NCBI RefSeq assembly: GCF_016908375.1 | Contig: NZ_JAFBDS010000002.1 | Location: 248,001 to 312,000 of the forward strand | Reading direction: 5' to 3' | DNA from: Amphibacillus cookii | GTDB lineage: Bacteria > Bacillota > Bacilli > Bacillales > Amphibacillaceae | DNA: 64,000 nt | Shown: in pieces, positions 17,625-27,814 of the stretch | Layout of the letters: each line of letters starts with the position of its first letter | How positions within the stretch are numbered: the first letter of the stretch is position 1 | Program-made: the position numbers and the translations under genes | The notes under the pieces: model-generated | The model's input: the letters and a program-made list of their open reading frames with translations, nothing else | Database searches by the model: none | What the model was told of the DNA's origin: nothing

Positions 17625-18203
17625 ATGAACATTCCAAATCGGATCACTTTATCACGTATTTTTTTAATTCCTATTTTTATATTACTACTAACCTTACCGT
17701 TGGATTGGGGGAGTTGGACAATTGGACATCAGACATTACCAATTGTTGACTTCGTAGCAGCACTATTATTTATTGTAGCCTCAGGCACAGATTGGGTCGA
17801 TGGTTATTATGCTCGTAAGTATAATTTAGTAACGAATTTAGGAAAGTTTTTAGATCCAATGGCAGATAAGCTACTCGTAACAGCAGCCTTTATTTTGTTA
17901 ATAGAGATGGGTGCTGCTTCGGCTTGGGTTGTGATTATTATCATTTCTCGAGAATTTGCGGTAACAGGGTTACGTCTTGTTGCGGCTGGAGAAGGGATTG
18001 TATTGGCTGCGGGGCAGATGGGTAAATGGAAAACGACATTTCAATTACTAGCGATTGCCGTCCTGTTATTACATGATTTTCCTTTCTCTTACTTAAACTG
18101 GCCTGTTGGAACCATCTTATTATACATCGCGCTTCTACTTACTGTTGTTTCTGGTGCCGATTACTTTGTTAAAAATTGGCATGTTATGAAGGAGTCAAGG
18201 TAA
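17625..18203 (+). CDS. pgsA: CDP-diacylglycerol--glycerol-3-phosphate 3-phosphatidyltransferase
   Basis: Makes phosphatidylglycerol phosphate, the committed step to phosphatidylglycerol and cardiolipin, at the membrane. The 192-residue protein has the CDP-alcohol phosphotransferase motif D-x2-DG-x2-AR-x8-G-x3-D-x3-D spanning Asp56 to Asp81, and about five hydrophobic helices. GGAAAGGATGG precedes the ATG. The stop codon overlaps the start of cinA by one base, the common Bacillus arrangement pgsA-cinA-recA. Confidence 0.95.
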   Translation: MNIPNRITLSRIFLIPIFILLLTLPLDWGSWTIGHQTLPIVDFVAALLFIVASGTDWVDGYYARKYNLVTNLGKFLDPMADKLLVTAAFILLIEMGAASAWVVIIIISREFAVTGLRLVAAGEGIVLAAGQMGKWKTTFQLLAIAVLLLHDFPFSYLNWPVGTILLYIALLLTVVSGADYFVKNWHVMKESR

Positions 18204-19465
18204 TGAAAGGTATTCAAGCAGAAATTATTGCAGTAGGTACAGAATTGTTACTCGGTCAAATTGCTAATACAAATGCGCAATGGATTTCTCAACAGTTAGC
18301 GACCAGAGGGATAAGTGTCTATTATCATCATGTGGTTGGTGATAATGAGAAGCGGTTCTTGGAAGTCTTACAATCAGCAACGAAACGTTCGGATCTTATT
18401 TTAATAACTGGCGGCCTTGGACCAACCGATGATGATTTGACTCGAGAAACTGTAGCTCAATTTGTAGGGGAAAAGTTAGTTGAAAGTAAACAGGCATTGG
18501 CCGACATAGCAGCTTATTTTGAAAGAAGCAATCGCGTAATGACTAATAATAATAAAAAACAAGCACAGATTATTCCTGGAGCAACCATCATCCCAAATCG
18601 ATCAGGAACGGCACCAGGTATGATTGTCCCTTATCAAGATTGCCAGTTTATTTTAATGCCAGGTGTTCCAGATGAAATGAAGGGGATGATGGAGGATACG
18701 GTTTTTCCTTATTTAAATGACTGTTTAACACTCAACGATGTTATTACGTCTAAGATGCTTCGCTTCATAGGCATTGGTGAATCTGAGCTTGAAATGAAAG
18801 TGAAACACATTATTGAACAACAAACTAATCCCACAATCGCACCGTTAGCAACCGACGGAGAAGTAGCATTACGGCTAACCGCGAAGGCCGAGTCTTCTGC
18901 TGAAGCGGACCAGTTGATTAATGTAGCTCAACAACAAATTGAGCAGATTGTCGGTGATTATATTTATGGTGTGAATGACCAAACCATTAATCAAGTCATT
19001 GTTAATTGGCTCATTCGAAATCAGGAAACAATTGCTGCAGCCGAAAGTTTAACCGGTGGTCGTTTCGCAGACGCAATGGTATCTGTACCTGGCGCTGGTC
19101 ATGTTTTTAAAGGAAGTATTGTAAGTTACACACCTGATGCCAAAGTAGCAGTACTTGATATTGATCAATCCATTCTTGATCAGTATGGGATGGTAAGTGA
19201 ACATTGTGCTTACCAAATGGCTAAACATGCAAAAAATAAGTTCCATGCCACATATGGAATTAGTTTTACCGGTGTAGCTGGTCCCGATGAATTGGAGGGG
19301 AAAGAAGTAGGTACGGTTTATGTTTGCTTTTATCAGTCAGAAGAAAACTATAAGATTGAACAATTTTCCTTCCCTAAAAATAGAGAAATCGTCCGTAATC
19401 GCTCAGTAAAAAAAGGTTTAGCATTAATTTATCAATATTTGAAAATAAACCACAAAGAAAGCTAA
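18203..19465 (+). CDS. cinA: CinA family competence/damage-inducible protein
   Basis: CinA proteins combine an N-terminal molybdopterin-binding-like (COG1058, ADP-ribose pyrophosphatase in some homologues) domain (about 1-170, starting MKGIQAEIIAVGTELLLGQI with the GGLGPTDDD loop) and a C-terminal nicotinamide-mononucleotide deamidase-type domain (about 260-415, with IAAAESLTGGRFADAMV and FTGVAGPD). An in-frame TTG at 18176 is rejected because AAGGAG lies 8 bases before the ATG at 18203, giving 420 residues, close to the usual 416. Coupled to pgsA by TAATG; recA follows after its own promoter. Confidence 0.93.
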   Translation: MKGIQAEIIAVGTELLLGQIANTNAQWISQQLATRGISVYYHHVVGDNEKRFLEVLQSATKRSDLILITGGLGPTDDDLTRETVAQFVGEKLVESKQALADIAAYFERSNRVMTNNNKKQAQIIPGATIIPNRSGTAPGMIVPYQDCQFILMPGVPDEMKGMMEDTVFPYLNDCLTLNDVITSKMLRFIGIGESELEMKVKHIIEQQTNPTIAPLATDGEVALRLTAKAESSAEADQLINVAQQQIEQIVGDYIYGVNDQTINQVIVNWLIRNQETIAAAESLTGGRFADAMVSVPGAGHVFKGSIVSYTPDAKVAVLDIDQSILDQYGMVSEHCAYQMAKHAKNKFHATYGISFTGVAGPDELEGKEVGTVYVCFYQSEENYKIEQFSFPKNREIVRNRSVKKGLALIYQYLKINHKES

Positions 19466-19524
19466 TTCCTTCAGTTTTATCAACTTTTCTATAGAAAACA
19501 GCTGGTTTACCACATAAAAAAATA

Positions 19525-19538
19525 AGAACATTCATTCG
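19525..19538 (+). promoter_or_regulatory. Degenerate LexA (DinR) box upstream of recA
   Basis: AGAACATTCATTCG compares with the Bacillus consensus CGAACNNNNGTTCG with two mismatches, one in each half. It lies 8 bases upstream of the recA -35 hexamer. A LexA site is expected for recA in Bacilli; this one is inferred. Confidence 0.45.
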
Positions 19539-19546
19539 CATTTTAC

Positions 19547-19575
19547 TTGTTTAATTGTTTAAAACGGTGTATGAT
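19547..19575 (+). promoter_or_regulatory. recA promoter
   Basis: TTGTTT at 19547-19552 and TATGAT at 19570-19575 are separated by 17 bases and lie about 32 bases before the recA start. Confidence 0.55.
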
Positions 19576-19607
19576 AGATTTAGTTGAAATTATGAGGAGG
19601 AATTCTT

Positions 19608-20648
19608 GTGAGTGATCGCAAACAGGCCTTAGATATGGCTTTAAAATCTATAGAGAAACAATTTGGAAAAGGCTCAATTATGAAATTGGGTGAGCAAGCT
19701 TTGCAGAAAATCGCAACGGTCTCAAGTGGCTCTTTGGCTTTAGATGTGGCTTTAGGTGTTGGGGGCTATCCAAGAGGTCGTGTTATTGAAATATATGGTC
19801 CTGAATCATCAGGTAAGACAACGGTATCGCTTCATGCAATAGCTGAAGCCCAACAACAAGGCGGAACTGCTGCTTTTATCGATGCTGAGCATGCCCTTGA
19901 TCCAGTATATGCTAGAAATTTAGGGGTGAATATCGATGAACTATTACTCTCACAGCCTGACACTGGTGAGCAAGCATTAGAAATTGCTGAAGCATTAGTG
20001 CGTAGTGGAGCGGTAGATATTATTGTTATTGATTCTGTTGCAGCGTTAGTTCCAAAGGCAGAAATTGAGGGTGAGATGGGAGATGCCCATGTTGGCCTTC
20101 AGGCTAGACTTATGTCACAAGCTTTGCGCAAGCTTTCAGGAGCGATTAATAAGTCAAAGACAACGGCTATTTTCATTAACCAAATTCGTGAAAAAGTGGG
20201 TGTCATGTTTGGGAGTCCTGAGACAACCCCTGGAGGGCGTGCGTTAAAATTCTACTCCTCGGTACGTTTAGAAGTTCGTCGTGCAGAGACGATTAAGCAA
20301 GGAAACGATATGGTTGGTAATCGAACACGGATAAAAGTGGTTAAAAACAAAGTAGCTCCTCCATTTAAGCAAGCTGAAGTAGATATTATGTATGGTGAAG
20401 GTATTTCTCGAGAAGGGGAAATGCTGGATATTGCCTCTGACTTAGATATTGTGATGAAAAGTGGGGCATGGTATTCATACAATGATGAACGTCTTGGACA
20501 AGGACGTGAAAATTCTAAGCAGTTCTTAAAAGAGAATACTGCAATTGCTACAGAAATTTATCAATCAGTGCGCAATCATTATAATATGGATGAACTTAAT
20601 CCTAATGAAGAACCGATCATGGATGAACTTATTGAAGATGGTAAGTAA
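19608..20648 (+). CDS. recA: Recombinase RecA
   Basis: Forms filaments on single-stranded DNA for homologous recombination and stimulates LexA self-cleavage. The 346-residue product starts at GTG after GAGGAGG, has Walker [10 protein letters not shown] (residues 64-72), Walker [16 protein letters not shown], loop L1/L2 region [20 protein letters not shown], and an acidic C-terminal tail ([18 protein letters not shown]). Full length and intact. It has its own promoter and probable LexA site. Confidence 0.98.
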   Translation: MSDRKQALDMALKSIEKQFGKGSIMKLGEQALQKIATVSSGSLALDVALGVGGYPRGRVIEIYGPESSGKTTVSLHAIAEAQQQGGTAAFIDAEHALDPVYARNLGVNIDELLLSQPDTGEQALEIAEALVRSGAVDIIVIDSVAALVPKAEIEGEMGDAHVGLQARLMSQALRKLSGAINKSKTTAIFINQIREKVGVMFGSPETTPGGRALKFYSSVRLEVRRAETIKQGNDMVGNRTRIKVVKNKVAPPFKQAEVDIMYGEGISREGEMLDIASDLDIVMKSGAWYSYNDERLGQGRENSKQFLKENTAIATEIYQSVRNHYNMDELNPNEEPIMDELIEDGK

Positions 20649-20661
20649 ATAGAAAATGGTT

Positions 20662-20750
20662 AAGACAGTGTCTTATAGCTATGATGATCCTAAAAGTTAA
20701 AGCTGAATTTAACGGTTGGGATTTGGCTAAAGGTGCTGTCTTTTGTCTTG
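20662..20750 (+). terminator. Long imperfect stem-loop after recA
   Basis: Three nested helices can be drawn: AAGACAG (20662-20668) with CTGTCTT (20736-20742), ATCC with GGAT (20687/20719), and GTTAAA with TTTAAC (20696/20708), followed by TTGTCTT. It may act as the recA terminator; the length is unusual. Confidence 0.45.
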
Positions 20751-20840
20751 CCATTACTTCTTTTTGCAAAAAAAGCAGCTTAAAATAATGATATTTCTTG
20801 ACAAAACAATAGGATTTTGAAAATAGTATGTGACGTTTTC

Positions 20841-20869
20841 TTGACATTACTTATACGCACTATTAAAAT
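20841..20869 (+). promoter_or_regulatory. Promoter upstream of rny
   Basis: Perfect TTGACA at 20841-20846, 17-base spacer, TAAAAT at 20864-20869. It lies 125 bases before the rny start, leaving a long leader; the 346-bp recA-rny gap otherwise holds only the recA stem-loop. Confidence 0.65.
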
Positions 20870-20994
20870 TAATGGTGTATAATTCATTTTTTTTAAATTA
20901 TACACAACTATTAATGACGCATTTTAAATGAGTAAGACAAGTATATGCCGACTTAACTTAAGTTTAAAAATGAATAGCAAGAGGAGGTGAAACC

Positions 20995-22566
20995 ATGAAT
21001 TATCTGGACTTTTTGGTTATCGTCATCTCCAGTTTGGCTATCCTAATCGTCGGTATTGTTGTTGGCTATCTGATTCGTAAATCGATTGCAGAGAAAAAGA
21101 TTTCAAGTGCAGAAGAGTTGGCAAAACAGATCGTAGCGGAAGGGCATCGTAATGCGGAAGTTGCTAAGAAAGAAGCCCTTTTAGAAGCGAAGGATGAAAA
21201 TCATAAATTTCGTCAGCAAGCAGAGGACGAACTTCGCGAACGACGTGTTGAACTTCAGAAGCAAGAAAATCGTCTCATGCAAAAAGAGGAGAACCTTGAT
21301 CGCAAAGACGAAACGTTAGATAAACGTGAACGTATGCAAGAGAAGAAGGAAAACTCATTAACAGAAAAACAACAACAAATTGAAGAAATGGAAGGCAAAG
21401 TGGAAGCCTTGTTGAAAGATCAACAGGCTGAACTGGAGCGCATTTCTGGTTATACATCGGATCAAGCAAAACAAGTGATTTTAGAACGGGTCGAAAAAGA
21501 AGTTAGTCATGAAACAGCACTTATTATTAAAGAGGCAGAAAATCGTACAAAAGAAGAAGCAGACAAAAAGGCTAAAGAGATTTTATCACTTGCCATGCAA
21601 CGTTGTGCAGCTGATCATGTTGCAGAAACGACAGTGTCTGTAGTAAATCTACCAAATGATGAAATGAAAGGCCGAATTATTGGTCGTGAAGGTCGGAATA
21701 TTCGAACTTTAGAAACCTTAACAGGTATCGATTTAATTATTGATGACACGCCAGAAGCTGTCATTTTATCTGGTTTCGATCCAATTCGCCGCGAGACAGC
21801 GCGAATTGCCTTAGAGAAATTAGTGCAAGATGGTCGTATTCACCCTGCACGTATCGAAGAGATGGTTGATAAGTCGAGACGTGAAGTCGATGAATATATT
21901 CGAGAAGTTGGTGAACAAACAACTTTCGAAGTAGGTGTACATGGCTTGCACCCTGATTTAATTAAGATTCTTGGACGCCTCAAGTACCGTACAAGCTATG
22001 GTCAAAATGTTTTAAAACACTCAATTGAAGTGGCCCATTTAGCTGGTTTACTTGCATCAGAGTTAGGGCAAGATGTTATGTTAGCTAAGCGAGCTGGACT
22101 ATTACATGACATCGGGAAAGCGATTGATCATGAGGTAGAAGGTAGTCATGTTGAAATTGGAAAAGAGCTTGCAATGAAATACAAAGAAAAAGAAGTGGTT
22201 ATTAATGCTATTGCTTCTCACCATGGTGATGAAGAGCCCACTTCTATTATTTCAGTCCTCGTTGCAGCTGCTGATGCTTTATCCGCTGCACGACCAGGTG
22301 CGAGAAGTGAAACATTAGAGAATTATATTAAAAGACTAGAAAAGCTTGAAGAGATTTCTGAATCATATGAAGGGGTTGAGAAATCCTTTGCTATTCAAGC
22401 TGGGCGAGAAGTTCGAATCATGGTTAAGCCGGATGAAATTGATGATCTTGAATCCGTGCGTATTGCTAGGGATATTCGAAAGCGAATTGAAGAAGAACTG
22501 AATTTCCCTGGACATATTAAGATCACCGTTATTCGCGAAACACGTGCAGTAGAATATGCAAAGTAA
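20995..22566 (+). CDS. rny: Ribonuclease Y
   Basis: Membrane-anchored endoribonuclease that starts decay of many mRNAs. The 523-residue protein has an N-terminal transmembrane helix (about 5-24), a long charged coiled coil (about 35-180), a KH RNA-binding domain with [15 protein letters not shown] near residue 226, and an HD nuclease domain with HSIEVAH and [12 protein letters not shown] near residues 340-380. AGAGGAGGTGA precedes the ATG. It is followed by a strong terminator and then ymdB, the same order as in B. subtilis (ymdA-ymdB). ymcA downstream encodes one of the proteins that modulate this nuclease in B. subtilis. Confidence 0.97.
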   Translation: MNYLDFLVIVISSLAILIVGIVVGYLIRKSIAEKKISSAEELAKQIVAEGHRNAEVAKKEALLEAKDENHKFRQQAEDELRERRVELQKQENRLMQKEENLDRKDETLDKRERMQEKKENSLTEKQQQIEEMEGKVEALLKDQQAELERISGYTSDQAKQVILERVEKEVSHETALIIKEAENRTKEEADKKAKEILSLAMQRCAADHVAETTVSVVNLPNDEMKGRIIGREGRNIRTLETLTGIDLIIDDTPEAVILSGFDPIRRETARIALEKLVQDGRIHPARIEEMVDKSRREVDEYIREVGEQTTFEVGVHGLHPDLIKILGRLKYRTSYGQNVLKHSIEVAHLAGLLASELGQDVMLAKRAGLLHDIGKAIDHEVEGSHVEIGKELAMKYKEKEVVINAIASHHGDEEPTSIISVLVAAADALSAARPGARSETLENYIKRLEKLEEISESYEGVEKSFAIQAGREVRIMVKPDEIDDLESVRIARDIRKRIEEELNFPGHIKITVIRETRAVEYAK

Positions 22567-22591
22567 ACATGTTTTTAATAGCAGAAAAGCG

Positions 22592-22625
22592 AAAGAAGCG
22601 ACCAACATGTTGGTCGCTTCTTTTT
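22592..22625 (+). terminator. Intrinsic terminator after rny
   Basis: GAAGCGACCAA-catg-TTGGTCGCTTC followed by TTTTTG; 11 perfect pairs. Confidence 0.92.
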
Positions 22626-22694
22626 GACAAGAGTAGGAAATTATGTGAAACTGGGTGTTATATAATAAGAAGTTTAAAGTGAAGGAGCACATTA

Positions 22695-23492
22695 ATGCGT
22701 ATTTTATTTATTGGCGATATTGTTGGGTCAATGGGGAGAGAACAACTTCAAACCTATTTACCGAAATTAAAACAGAAGTATCAACCGCAACTAACCATTG
22801 TAAATGGTGAAAATGCTGCTTCAGGGAAGGGCATTACTGAGAAGATTTATAAGCAATTTCTAGAGTGGGGTGCTGACGTTTTAACGATGGGAAATCATAC
22901 TTTTGATAAAAAAGAGATTTTTGAATTTATAGATCGTGCGAAGCGAATGGTAAGACCGGCTAACTTTCCTGTTGGCACACCAGGTAACGGAATAACATTT
23001 ACTAATGTGAATGGTACGGAAGTAGCAGTAATTAATTTACAAGGCAGAACATTTATGCCGGCTATCGACGACCCATTTCGAAAAGCTGATGAACTGATAG
23101 CAGAAGCCCAAAAAAGAACGTCAATCATTTTTGTGGATTTTCATGCTGAAGCTTCGAGTGAGAAATTAGCACTAGCTTGGTATTTAGATGGACGGATCAG
23201 TGCGTTAGTTGGTACGCATACGCATGTGCAAACCGCTGATAATCGAATACTTGATCAAGGCACTGCCTATATTACTGATGTGGGTATGACGGGCCCTTAT
23301 GATGGTATTATTGGTACTGAACGCGAGGCGGTCATTAAGAAATTCTTAACCAATCTTCCTGTGCGTTTTGAAGCAATGAAGCATGGAAAGTATCAGCTCA
23401 GTGGTGTAGTTATTGATATTGATCCTGCTTCAGGTAAGGCCAAAAAAATTAATCGTATTTTTATTACAGAGGATCAACCTTTTTTCAGTTAA
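22695..23492 (+). CDS. ymdB: YmdB-type metallophosphoesterase
   Basis: Homologues hydrolyse 2',3'-cyclic nucleotides and affect biofilm and colony development in B. subtilis. The 265-residue product starts MRILFIGDIVGSMGRE and has the dinuclear metal motifs GDIVG, NGENAASGKGIT, MGNHTFDKKE and GTHTHVQTAD. GAAGGAG lies upstream of the ATG. It sits between rny and spoVS. Because this genome also carries a large exopolysaccharide locus, a role in biofilm control here is plausible but only an inference. Confidence 0.93.
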   Translation: MRILFIGDIVGSMGREQLQTYLPKLKQKYQPQLTIVNGENAASGKGITEKIYKQFLEWGADVLTMGNHTFDKKEIFEFIDRAKRMVRPANFPVGTPGNGITFTNVNGTEVAVINLQGRTFMPAIDDPFRKADELIAEAQKRTSIIFVDFHAEASSEKLALAWYLDGRISALVGTHTHVQTADNRILDQGTAYITDVGMTGPYDGIIGTEREAVIKKFLTNLPVRFEAMKHGKYQLSGVVIDIDPASGKAKKINRIFITEDQPFFS

Positions 23493-23578
23493 TCATTCGA
23501 TTAAAAGTAAGCATATCAGCAGTTTGTGAGAATATAGTAAAAGTGGAACGACTTTAGAAAACCAAGGAGGTAGCAAAA

Positions 23579-23839
23579 GTGGACGTATTAAAGGTTTCAG
23601 CTAAATCAAACCCAAATTCAGTAGCAGGTGCCTTAGCAAATGTGTTACGCGAACGTGGTTCGGCAGAAATTCAAGCCATTGGTGCAGGTGCACTTAACCA
23701 ATCTGTGAAGGCTGTGGCAATAGCTCGTGGTTTTGTTGCACCTAGTGGTGTTGACTTAATATGTATCCCTGCTTTTACAGATATTAAAATTGATGATGAA
23801 GAAAGAACGGCAATTAAACTCATTGTTGAACCTCGTTAA
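23579..23839 (+). CDS. spoVS: Stage V sporulation protein S
   Basis: A small (86-residue), very highly conserved Alba-like protein needed for spore coat assembly and dehydration in B. subtilis. The product begins with MDVLKVSAKSNPNSVAGALA and ends KLIVEPR as in the family. The GTG start follows AAGGAGG by 8 bases. It is transcribed alone, with a terminator directly after the gene. Sigma-H control is known in B. subtilis; I could not identify a convincing sigma-H promoter here. Confidence 0.96.
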   Translation: MDVLKVSAKSNPNSVAGALANVLRERGSAEIQAIGAGALNQSVKAVAIARGFVAPSGVDLICIPAFTDIKIDDEERTAIKLIVEPR

Positions 23840-23847
23840 TTGGCTTT

Positions 23848-23876
23848 CCTGTTTGTATTTTACAAACAGGATTTTT
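23848..23876 (+). terminator. Intrinsic terminator after spoVS
   Basis: CCTGTTTGTA-ttt-TACAAACAGG followed by ATTTTTC; 10 perfect pairs. Confidence 0.92.
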
Positions 23877-23901
23877 CACATTTTAAGGAGAGTGGCTGAA
23901 G

Positions 23902-24828
23902 ATGTTAATCGATGCACATTGTGATTTATTATATCAACTTTGGCGGCATGCATACGATGTTAATCAGTCAAACAAACTTCAATTTGATTTAACTAAGTGG
24001 CGTAATAGCCCTGTTCGGATTCAAGCTTTTGCTATATTTGTACCCGATGATGTTCCGGCTTATAAACAATATGATGTAGCATTGAAAATGGTGGAGCTTT
24101 TTTATGAAAAAATCATTGTACCCAATCCTGACATAGTGTCTATAAAAACGAAAAAAGATATTGAAAATATAGCCGATCACCAACGTGGTGCAATCTTAAC
24201 TTTGGAAGGATGCCATCCAATAGGTAGAGATTTAAACAAATTAAAGCAATTGATTGATTATGGTGTCCGAATTGTCGGTTTGACATGGAATAACAATAAT
24301 GCTATTGCTGATAGTATTGATCACCCCCATGGAAAGGGATTAAGTAGTTTTGGACATGAAGTCATTAATTTATTAAATGATGAACAAATTTGGACAGATG
24401 TCTCACATTTATCTATTAAAGGATTTTATGATGTTATAGCAACGGCACATGATGTGATGGCATCGCATAGCAATGCTTTTACGGTATGTCCGCATAGGCG
24501 TAATCTTGATGATCAGCAGATTGCCGCACTAATCAAACGTGACGGTTGGATTGGTGTTACTTTTGTTCCTTACTTTACAAAGGTAAATGAGCCAGTTGAG
24601 ATTGATGATGTCATGAAACAGATTGATTACTTCCTCAAACGTGGTGCGAGAGAGCATCTAGGCTTCGGTTCTGACTTTGACGGTATATTAACAACTATTC
24701 AAAATTTAGAAACAGTAGAAGACTATGTTAATATAGTAGAAGCCTTAAATAAAAGATACGATAAATCAACAGTTAAGCAAATCACTGGTGAAAATTTCAT
24801 AAGAAAATTCCCTAGAATCAAAGTGTAA
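23902..24828 (+). CDS. Membrane dipeptidase (peptidase family M19)
   Basis: Zinc dipeptidase of the renal-dipeptidase family, 308 residues, probably cytoplasmic since no signal peptide is seen. Metal ligands are visible: HxD in IDAHCDLLYQLW (His6, Asp8), the bridging glutamate in ILTLEGCHP, the two histidines in WTDVSHLS and VMASHSN, and the aspartate in FGSDFDGI. AAGGAG precedes the ATG. It stands where tdh and kbl stand in B. subtilis, between spoVS and miaB. Substrate is unknown; a role in recycling peptides is possible. Confidence 0.9.
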   Translation: MLIDAHCDLLYQLWRHAYDVNQSNKLQFDLTKWRNSPVRIQAFAIFVPDDVPAYKQYDVALKMVELFYEKIIVPNPDIVSIKTKKDIENIADHQRGAILTLEGCHPIGRDLNKLKQLIDYGVRIVGLTWNNNNAIADSIDHPHGKGLSSFGHEVINLLNDEQIWTDVSHLSIKGFYDVIATAHDVMASHSNAFTVCPHRRNLDDQQIAALIKRDGWIGVTFVPYFTKVNEPVEIDDVMKQIDYFLKRGAREHLGFGSDFDGILTTIQNLETVEDYVNIVEALNKRYDKSTVKQITGENFIRKFPRIKV

Positions 24829-24909
24829 ATCAAGCTTTTTTACACAAAAAAGTATGATGACGTGTTAGAATGGACAAAGACGTACGTGTAAGGAAGGAGT
24901 CATTTTCAA

Positions 24910-26463
24910 ATGAACGAAAAACAACGTAAAGAAAGTAGTCAAATAAAGCAAGATACACATGCAAATTTAGATCGTTTGAAAAAAATGGATTCAGACGAGT
25001 TGATCGGTAAGTATTTCCAGTCAACTTATCAACCCCCTAATTTGAAAAAAGCTAAAAAACGCCTCAAGAAAGATGTTGATATTCATTACGACTTTAGTAT
25101 TCCGGAAGATATGAAAGGAATCGGAAAAGACAAAAAATTTCTGATTCGCACATACGGATGTCAAATGAATGAGCATGATACTGAAGTTATGGCGGGCTTA
25201 TTAACGGATTTAGGCTATCAACCTGCAGAAGATACAAGTGAGGCAGATGTGATCTTATTAAATACATGTGCGATACGAGAAAATGCTGAAAATAAAGTTT
25301 TTGGTGAAATCGGTCACTTAAAACCGCTTAAAATGGAAAATCCCGATCTGATTATCGGTGTATGTGGCTGTATGTCTCAAGAAGAATCTGTTGTTAATCG
25401 TATTCTTAAAAAGCATCCTTTTGTCGATATGATTTTTGGCACCCATAATATTCACCGTTTACCAAGCTTGTTAAAAGAAGCGATGTTTTCTAAAGCAATG
25501 GTTGTTGAAGTATGGTCTAAAGAAGGCGATATTATTGAGAATTTGCCAAAAGTCCGTAAAGGTAATATTAAAGCATGGGTAAATATCATGTATGGCTGTG
25601 ATAAGTTTTGTACGTACTGTATTGTTCCATATACAAGAGGAAAAGAGCGCAGTCGTTTACCAGAGGATATTATTCAAGAAGTACGCCAACTTGCAGCTCA
25701 AGGTTATCAGGAAGTAACTTTACTTGGACAAAATGTGAATGCTTACGGAAAAGACCTTGAGTTTGAATATGGTTTAGGTGATTTGATGGAAGAAATACGT
25801 AAGATTGACATCCCTCGTGTTCGTTTTACAACGTCTCACCCTCGCGACTTTGATGATCGTTTAATCGAAGTATTGGCTAAAGGTGGTAATTTACTCGATC
25901 ATATTCACTTACCTGTTCAATCCGGTAGCTCTGATGTATTACGGATTATGGCGCGACGTTATACACGTGAAGATTACTTAGAATTGGTCCGTAAAATTCG
26001 TGAAGCAATGCCAAATGCAACATTAACGACGGATATTATCGTTGGTTTTCCAAATGAGACAGATGAACAATTTGAGGAAACAATGACATTAATGAAAGAA
26101 GTGGGGTTTGAAGCGGCATATACTTTTATTTATTCACCGCGTGAAGGCACACCGGCTGCACGGTGGGAAGATAATATCCCAATGGAAGTGAAGAAAGAAC
26201 GTCTCCAACGTCTTAATGCTCTTGTTAATGAGCAATCCAAATCAGCCATGGAGAAGTATGAAGGGCAAGTAGTTAAGGTTTTAGTAGAAGGAGAAAGTAA
26301 AAAAGATCCTGAAGTACTATCAGGATATACCGAACGAAATAAGTTAGTAAACTTTAAAGCATCTAAATCACTTATTGGAAAAATTGTTCCGGTTAAGATT
26401 ACAAAAGCTAAAACATGGTCATTAGACGGTGAGCTCGTTGAGATGACGTCCGGGGTGTATTAA
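24910..26463 (+). CDS. miaB: tRNA-2-methylthio-N6-dimethylallyladenosine synthase
   Basis: Radical-SAM methylthiotransferase that adds the methylthio group to i6A37 of tRNA, acting after MiaA, whose gene is also in this window. The 517-residue protein has an N-terminal extension of about 65 residues as in Bacilli, the UPF0004 domain with cysteines in [18 protein letters not shown] and CGCMSQEE, the radical-SAM cluster CDKFCTYC near residues 230-237, and a C-terminal TRAM domain. AAGGAG precedes the ATG. ymcA follows after 3 bases. Confidence 0.96.
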   Translation: MNEKQRKESSQIKQDTHANLDRLKKMDSDELIGKYFQSTYQPPNLKKAKKRLKKDVDIHYDFSIPEDMKGIGKDKKFLIRTYGCQMNEHDTEVMAGLLTDLGYQPAEDTSEADVILLNTCAIRENAENKVFGEIGHLKPLKMENPDLIIGVCGCMSQEESVVNRILKKHPFVDMIFGTHNIHRLPSLLKEAMFSKAMVVEVWSKEGDIIENLPKVRKGNIKAWVNIMYGCDKFCTYCIVPYTRGKERSRLPEDIIQEVRQLAAQGYQEVTLLGQNVNAYGKDLEFEYGLGDLMEEIRKIDIPRVRFTTSHPRDFDDRLIEVLAKGGNLLDHIHLPVQSGSSDVLRIMARRYTREDYLELVRKIREAMPNATLTTDIIVGFPNETDEQFEETMTLMKEVGFEAAYTFIYSPREGTPAARWEDNIPMEVKKERLQRLNALVNEQSKSAMEKYEGQVVKVLVEGESKKDPEVLSGYTERNKLVNFKASKSLIGKIVPVKITKAKTWSLDGELVEMTSGVY

Positions 26464-26466
26464 AAA

Positions 26467-26829
26467 GTGACATACTCAAAAGAAGAAATCTTTAAGAAGG
26501 TCGAAGAGATCACCAATGACTTAAATGAATTAGAAGAAGTAGAGCGCTATAAAGCACTTGAAGAACGCTTGAATGCTAATCAAAAAGTTAAGGACAAAAT
26601 TAATCAAATTAAAGCATTACAGAAACAAGCTGTTAATTTGCAAGCCTATGAAAAACATGAGGCTGTTAAACAAATTGATCAACAAATTGATGCAATCCAA
26701 GCGGAGATTGACGCGATTCCCATTGTTGCAGAATTTAAAACGTCACAAGTTATTGTTAATGATGTGTTACAATCACTAATTGGTAATATAGAAACTCAAG
26801 TTAGCGATAAATTGAACCAAAATGAATAA
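26467..26829 (+). CDS. ymcA: YmcA (YlbF/YmcA family) RNase Y-modulating protein
   Basis: A 120-residue all-helical, charged protein, shorter than the 143-residue B. subtilis homologue. In that species YmcA, YlbF and YaaT form a complex that directs RNase Y and is needed for biofilm, competence and sporulation. The sequence has the family pattern EITNDLNELEEVERYK and ALQKQAVNLQAYEKHEAV. It starts at a GTG three bases after the miaB stop with only a weak ribosome-binding site, so it is probably translated by coupling to miaB. Position miaB-ymcA-cotE supports the call. Confidence 0.88.
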   Translation: MTYSKEEIFKKVEEITNDLNELEEVERYKALEERLNANQKVKDKINQIKALQKQAVNLQAYEKHEAVKQIDQQIDAIQAEIDAIPIVAEFKTSQVIVNDVLQSLIGNIETQVSDKLNQNE

Positions 26830-26893
26830 AAAATTTTTTGATCAAATCACACCGATGACTTTTATCATCCAAGTGATTGATTGGACAATCTAC

Positions 26894-26934
26894 CAAATCT
26901 CCTGATTGAAGGTCGGGAGATTTGTTGTGTTTTG
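26894..26934 (+). terminator. Intrinsic terminator after miaB-ymcA
   Basis: CAAATCTCC / GGAGATTTG with a 13-base loop, followed by TTGTGTTTT. It lies about 65 bases after the ymcA stop. Confidence 0.75.
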
Positions 26935-26940
26935 AGAACG

Positions 26941-27042
26941 AATAAAACGAACCTTAGCGTCCGTTATCTCCCACCTCAATAGATTGACCTCTGTGCTCTA
27001 TTTTGAGGTGGGTGGTTTACGGACGGTTATCTGTGATAAAAC
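26941..27042 (-). repeat. Dispersed intergenic repeat, copy 3 (short form, reverse)
   Basis: A complete short copy on the minus strand, in the 394-bp ymcA-cotE gap. Read on its own strand it runs TTTTATCACAGATAACCGTCC, the hairpin arms CCCACCTCAA and TTGAGGTGGG, then GATAACGGACGCTAAGG and TTCGTTTTATT. The rest of the gap to cotE shows no clear feature apart from the cotE ribosome-binding site. Confidence 0.85.
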
Positions 27043-27223
27043 CGGTCGTACATTAACAAGTAAGAGGTTAGCTCCAGACATGTACTTCTATGGATTTATA
27101 AAAATAATCTGTGTTTACAGTAGCAACGGTTAGGCAAATGCATAGGATGAATTATGTGGTAAGTGTCACTTCGCCTAGCTATATTGAATAAACTGAACAT
27201 GAAGAAAGAGGAGGTTATTGTCT

Positions 27224-27772
27224 ATGTCATTTCTTGATCAAGATTATCGAGAAATTATTACAAAAGCTGTCATCGGTAAGGGTCGTAAGTTTACGCAAGA
27301 TACCCATATTATTAGTCCAACACATCAACCCTCTAGCATTTTAGGGTGTTGGATCATTAATCATTTATATAATGCCAAACGTAAAGGTGATGAGGTGGTA
27401 GAAGTAAGTGGAAGCTACGATATCAATGTTTGGTATTCATACAATGATCATACAAAGACAGAAGTCGTTACTGAGCGGGTGACTTATTCAGATCCCATTA
27501 AACTAGCCGTTAAAGATAAGCAAACCGTAGGCTCTCACATTGAAGTTCATGCCAAACCGTTACAACAACCTAATTCATTATCGTGTACGATAGAGAAAGC
27601 AGATCGAAAAATTAAAACGGAAGTAGAGCGTGAATTTTTAGTTGAAGTTATCGGTGATACGAAAGTAGCTGTTCGCGTTGATCCAAGTGGCGTTGTAGAA
27701 GGTGAAGAAGATTGGGTTGATCAGTTAACAGACGATGAGCTAATCAATTTAGAACCAAATGATACGAATTAA
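27224..27772 (+). CDS. cotE: Outer spore coat morphogenetic protein CotE
   Basis: CotE organises assembly of the outer spore coat in the mother cell. The 182-residue product has the family core [54 protein letters not shown] and the acidic C terminus. A TTG at 27218 is rejected because AGGAGG ends only 4 bases before it, while the ATG at 27224 has the normal spacing. A terminator follows, so it is monocistronic. Its presence, with dpaAB, spoVS and spoVK, supports a full endospore programme. Confidence 0.95.
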   Translation: MSFLDQDYREIITKAVIGKGRKFTQDTHIISPTHQPSSILGCWIINHLYNAKRKGDEVVEVSGSYDINVWYSYNDHTKTEVVTERVTYSDPIKLAVKDKQTVGSHIEVHAKPLQQPNSLSCTIEKADRKIKTEVEREFLVEVIGDTKVAVRVDPSGVVEGEEDWVDQLTDDELINLEPNDTN

Positions 27773-27777
27773 TAGGT

Positions 27778-27812
27778 AAAGCGTACATGTTGTTGTACGC
27801 TTTCTTTTTTTT
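27778..27812 (+). terminator. Intrinsic terminator after cotE
   Basis: AAAGCGTACA and TGTACGCTTT form 10 pairs around a 6-base loop, followed by CTTTTTTTT. Confidence 0.92.
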
Positions 27813-27814
27813 AT

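Noticed and set aside
27121-27200. Sigma-K or sigma-E promoters upstream of cotE
   Set aside because: Partial matches (CATAGGATG, CTATATT) do not have acceptable partners at the required spacing.
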